From NCBI GenBank assembly GCA_020725865.1, contig DYEC01000010.1:173789-237788 (forward strand): a stretch of 64,000 nt of DNA. The letters run 5' to 3'. The notes beneath the pieces are model-generated. The model was not told the DNA's origin and did not search any database. It saw only the letters and a list, made by a program, of their open reading frames with translations. The DNA is from Anaerolinea sp. Lineage in GTDB: Bacteria; Chloroflexota; Anaerolineae; Anaerolineales; Anaerolineaceae. Below, piece by piece: positions 62,383 through 64,000 of the stretch (position 1 is its first letter; each line of letters starts with the position of its first letter). Made by a program: the position numbers and the translations under genes.

Positions 62383-63414
62383 ATGAAACCTCTTGCGAAC
62401 GTTCTCTACATCACCACGCCCGAAGCTTATCTTTCACTGGATGGCGAAAACATAGTTATCAAGAAGGACGAACACACCTCGACGCACTTGCCCCTGCACA
62501 ATCTGGAGAATATCGTTTGTTTTAACTATCAAGGTGTTAGTCCTGCGTTGATGGGCGCCTGCGCGCAACGAAATATCGGGCTGACATTTCTCACGCCGAA
62601 TGGGCGTTTTCAGGCGCGAGTGTGCGGTCCGGTGCGAGGGAACGTTTTGCTACGCAAAACACAGTACCGGATCTCTGAAAGTGAAACACAAAGCGTTCCG
62701 ATCGCCGCTTCGTTCCTGATCGGTAAAATTTACAACAGCCGCAAGGTCATTGAACGAGCTTTGCGAGACCATGCGATGTTAGTAGACACAGACGCGCTTG
62801 GTAAAGCCTCAGCTTTTCTCAAAGAAACACTGAGCATCCTGCCCAATTGCAAGAACACGGCAGAACTGATGGCTTTCGAGGGAAGTGCTGCCAAAATCTA
62901 CTTCAGCGTATTCGATCATCTCATCTTACAGCAGAAAGACGATTTTCGGTTTGAGGAACGCTCGCGTCGTCCGCCTTTGGACAATATGAACAGCCTGCTA
63001 TCGTTCCTCTATACCCTGCTGACCAATGAGGCTACTTCGGCACTTGAAGCGGTTGGGCTCGATCCGTATGTAGGCTTTCTTCACACCGATAGACCAGGGC
63101 GTCCTTCGCTGGCACTTGACTTAGTTGAGGAATTGCGCCCAGTTTTTGCTGACCGGATGGCAATTTCACTTGTTAACCGCAAGCAGGTGAACGGCAAGGG
63201 ATTCACCCGCAAGGAAAGCGGCGGAATCCTGATGGACGACGATACGCGTAAAACCGTCCTCACAGCCTGGCAGGAGCGCAAAAAAGAGGAGATTGTTCAC
63301 CCTTATCTTAAAGAGCGCATCCAATTTGGGTTGATCCCACATATACAGGCATTGTTATTGGCTCGCCACTTACGCGGCGACCTAGATGCCTATCCACCGT
63401 TCTTCTGGAACTAG
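62383..63414 (+). CDS. cas1: CRISPR-associated endonuclease Cas1 (type I-C)
   Basis: 343 aa, starting 2 bases after the cas4 stop. The N-terminal beta domain (LANVLYITTPEAYLSLDGENIVI) leads to the helical catalytic domain with LMAFEGSAAKIYFSVF (metal Glu), GFLHTDRPGRPSLALDLVEELRP (metal His and Glu/Asp). The integrase residues are present. It is the spacer integrase core. Confidence 0.97.
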   Translation: MKPLANVLYITTPEAYLSLDGENIVIKKDEHTSTHLPLHNLENIVCFNYQGVSPALMGACAQRNIGLTFLTPNGRFQARVCGPVRGNVLLRKTQYRISESETQSVPIAASFLIGKIYNSRKVIERALRDHAMLVDTDALGKASAFLKETLSILPNCKNTAELMAFEGSAAKIYFSVFDHLILQQKDDFRFEERSRRPPLDNMNSLLSFLYTLLTNEATSALEAVGLDPYVGFLHTDRPGRPSLALDLVEELRPVFADRMAISLVNRKQVNGKGFTRKESGGILMDDDTRKTVLTAWQERKKEEIVHPYLKERIQFGLIPHIQALLLARHLRGDLDAYPPFFWN

Positions 63415-63423
63415 GAGGCTTCG

Positions 63424-63714
63424 ATGATGGTCTTAATCACCTATGACGTTAATACAGAAACCGAAGCTGGGAAGAAACGTTTGCGCAAAGTGGCGAAAGC
63501 ATGCCAAAATTATGGTCAGCGTGTACAAAATTCAGTATTTGAATGTTTGATTGACCCAGCGCGCATGAGGCAATTGCAAGAAACTCTCGAAAGCTTAATG
63601 GATAAAGATAAAGACAGCCTGCGGTTTTATTATCTTGGTGATGAATGGCGAGGACGGGTAGTGCATTTGGGTACTAAAAACACATATGACATGGAAGGAA
63701 CACTGATTGCATGA
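63424..63714 (+). CDS. cas2: CRISPR-associated protein Cas2
   Basis: 96 aa ferredoxin-fold protein. MMVLITYDVNTETEAGKKRLRKVAKACQNYGQRVQNSVFECLID is the Cas2 signature with Asp 8. It forms the Cas1-Cas2 integrase complex. GGAGG lies directly upstream of ATG 63424, 9 bp after the cas1 stop. Confidence 0.97.
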   Translation: MMVLITYDVNTETEAGKKRLRKVAKACQNYGQRVQNSVFECLIDPARMRQLQETLESLMDKDKDSLRFYYLGDEWRGRVVHLGTKNTYDMEGTLIA

Positions 63715-63894
63715 ATATTAATTTTCTGCGAACCCTAAGTTCCCATTAAATCATTGGCAGGTTCGCAGGAAATTTGCACCTTAACAACTGAATATTGAGT
63801 TAAATCGGGTCAGTTTTCGACATAACCAGCTCGATATACCAGCAAAGCGGGTCAATACCTGGGTGATATTGGCGTGATTCCTCCAGATATTGCG
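63715..63894 (+). promoter_or_regulatory. CRISPR leader region
   Basis: 180 bp between cas2 and the first repeat. It contains a hairpin with arms CTGCGAACC (63726-63734) and GGTTCGCAG (63760-63768) shortly after the cas2 stop and is otherwise of mixed composition. Leader function (promoter and integration site) is inferred from position. Confidence 0.55.
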
Positions 63895-64000
63895 GTCGCT
63901 CCCCTCGCGGGGAGCGTGGATTGAAACGCCGCGTATGCCTGCGCCTCTACACTGCGCCAGAAGTCGCTCCCCTCGCGGGGAGCGTGGATTGAAACGGGCA
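63895..64000 (+). CRISPR. CRISPR array, type I-C, first repeats (runs off window)
   Basis: Two 33-bp identical repeats at 63895-63927 and 63963-63995, beginning GTCGCTCCCCTCGCGGGGAG and ending GTGGATTGAAAC, with the central CTCCCCTCGCGGGGAG palindrome typical of type I-C repeats. They are separated by a 35-bp spacer, and the second spacer begins at 63996. The orientation is plus (repeat ends GAAAC next to spacers). The rest of the array lies beyond the window. Confidence 0.97.

Noticed and set aside
1..64000. tRNA genes or insertion sequences
   Set aside because: No T-arm GTTCRANNC context with acceptor pairing and no transposase or terminal repeats were found by eye.

Overview
The window looks like chromosomal DNA of a Chloroflexota bacterium of the Anaerolineae type. 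This is an inference from gene content and protein style: an Obg/NadD cluster, a tight-adherence (Tad) locus with several TadE-like proteins, Ser/Thr/Pro-rich lipoproteins and a type I-C CRISPR system. No rRNA, tRNA, phage or insertion sequence was recognised, and no database could be searched.

Layout. 1-1.5 kb: the 3' part of a radical-SAM-like protein that has lost its cluster cysteines, then a methyltransferase. 1.5-5 kb (minus): an ECF vitamin/metal transporter operon (S, T, A, A) that shares a perfectly symmetric bidirectional promoter with endonuclease V. 5.8-10.6 kb (plus): a ThDP-dependent enzyme, a deoxynucleoside kinase, and an ECF sigma / anti-sigma / bactofilin-like operon. 10.6-16.1 kb (minus): nadD, obg, a cyclic-2,3-diphosphoglycerate-synthetase-like P-loop protein, argS and rpsT. 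16.3-22.2 kb: a UbiA prenyltransferase, small transporter and kinase-like genes, an orphan AmrS, and a large secreted lytic-transglycosylase-like protein.

22.9-25.7 kb is the most interesting part. Two fluoride (crcB-class) riboswitches, each with an overlapping intrinsic terminator, face each other across about 2.7 kb. The plus-strand switch precedes a helical protein of unknown function, a ribbon-helix-helix/coiled-coil protein, a histidine phosphatase and a zinc-ribbon/HEAT protein. The minus-strand switch precedes a paralogue of the ribbon-helix-helix/coiled-coil protein. No fluoride channel (Fluc/CrcB) or CLC-F gene is present in the window. The layout suggests an unrecognised fluoride-responsive gene set.

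25.8-31.1 kb: threonine synthase-like enzyme, methyltransferase, glycerol-3-phosphate dehydrogenase, an SH3-like lipoprotein and an HD-GYP protein. 31.2-42.3 kb (minus): a second lytic-transglycosylase-like paralogue, then a Tad-type pilus/secretion locus (TadA, TPR-LysM protein, TadC, TadB, TadZ, CpaB, TadG-like, two TadE) without a recognisable Flp pilin. 42.6-54.1 kb: a small membrane protein, a CPBP protease and a surface-polysaccharide cluster (glycosyltransferases, flippase, Alg13/14-like pair, epimerase). 54.1-54.9 kb holds a long non-coding stretch with strong potential RNA structure. 54.9-64 kb: a WYL regulator overlapping cas3 and a complete type I-C cas operon (cas3-5-8c-7-4-1-2), including an internal cas11c start inside cas8c, followed by the first repeats of a CRISPR array that runs off the window.
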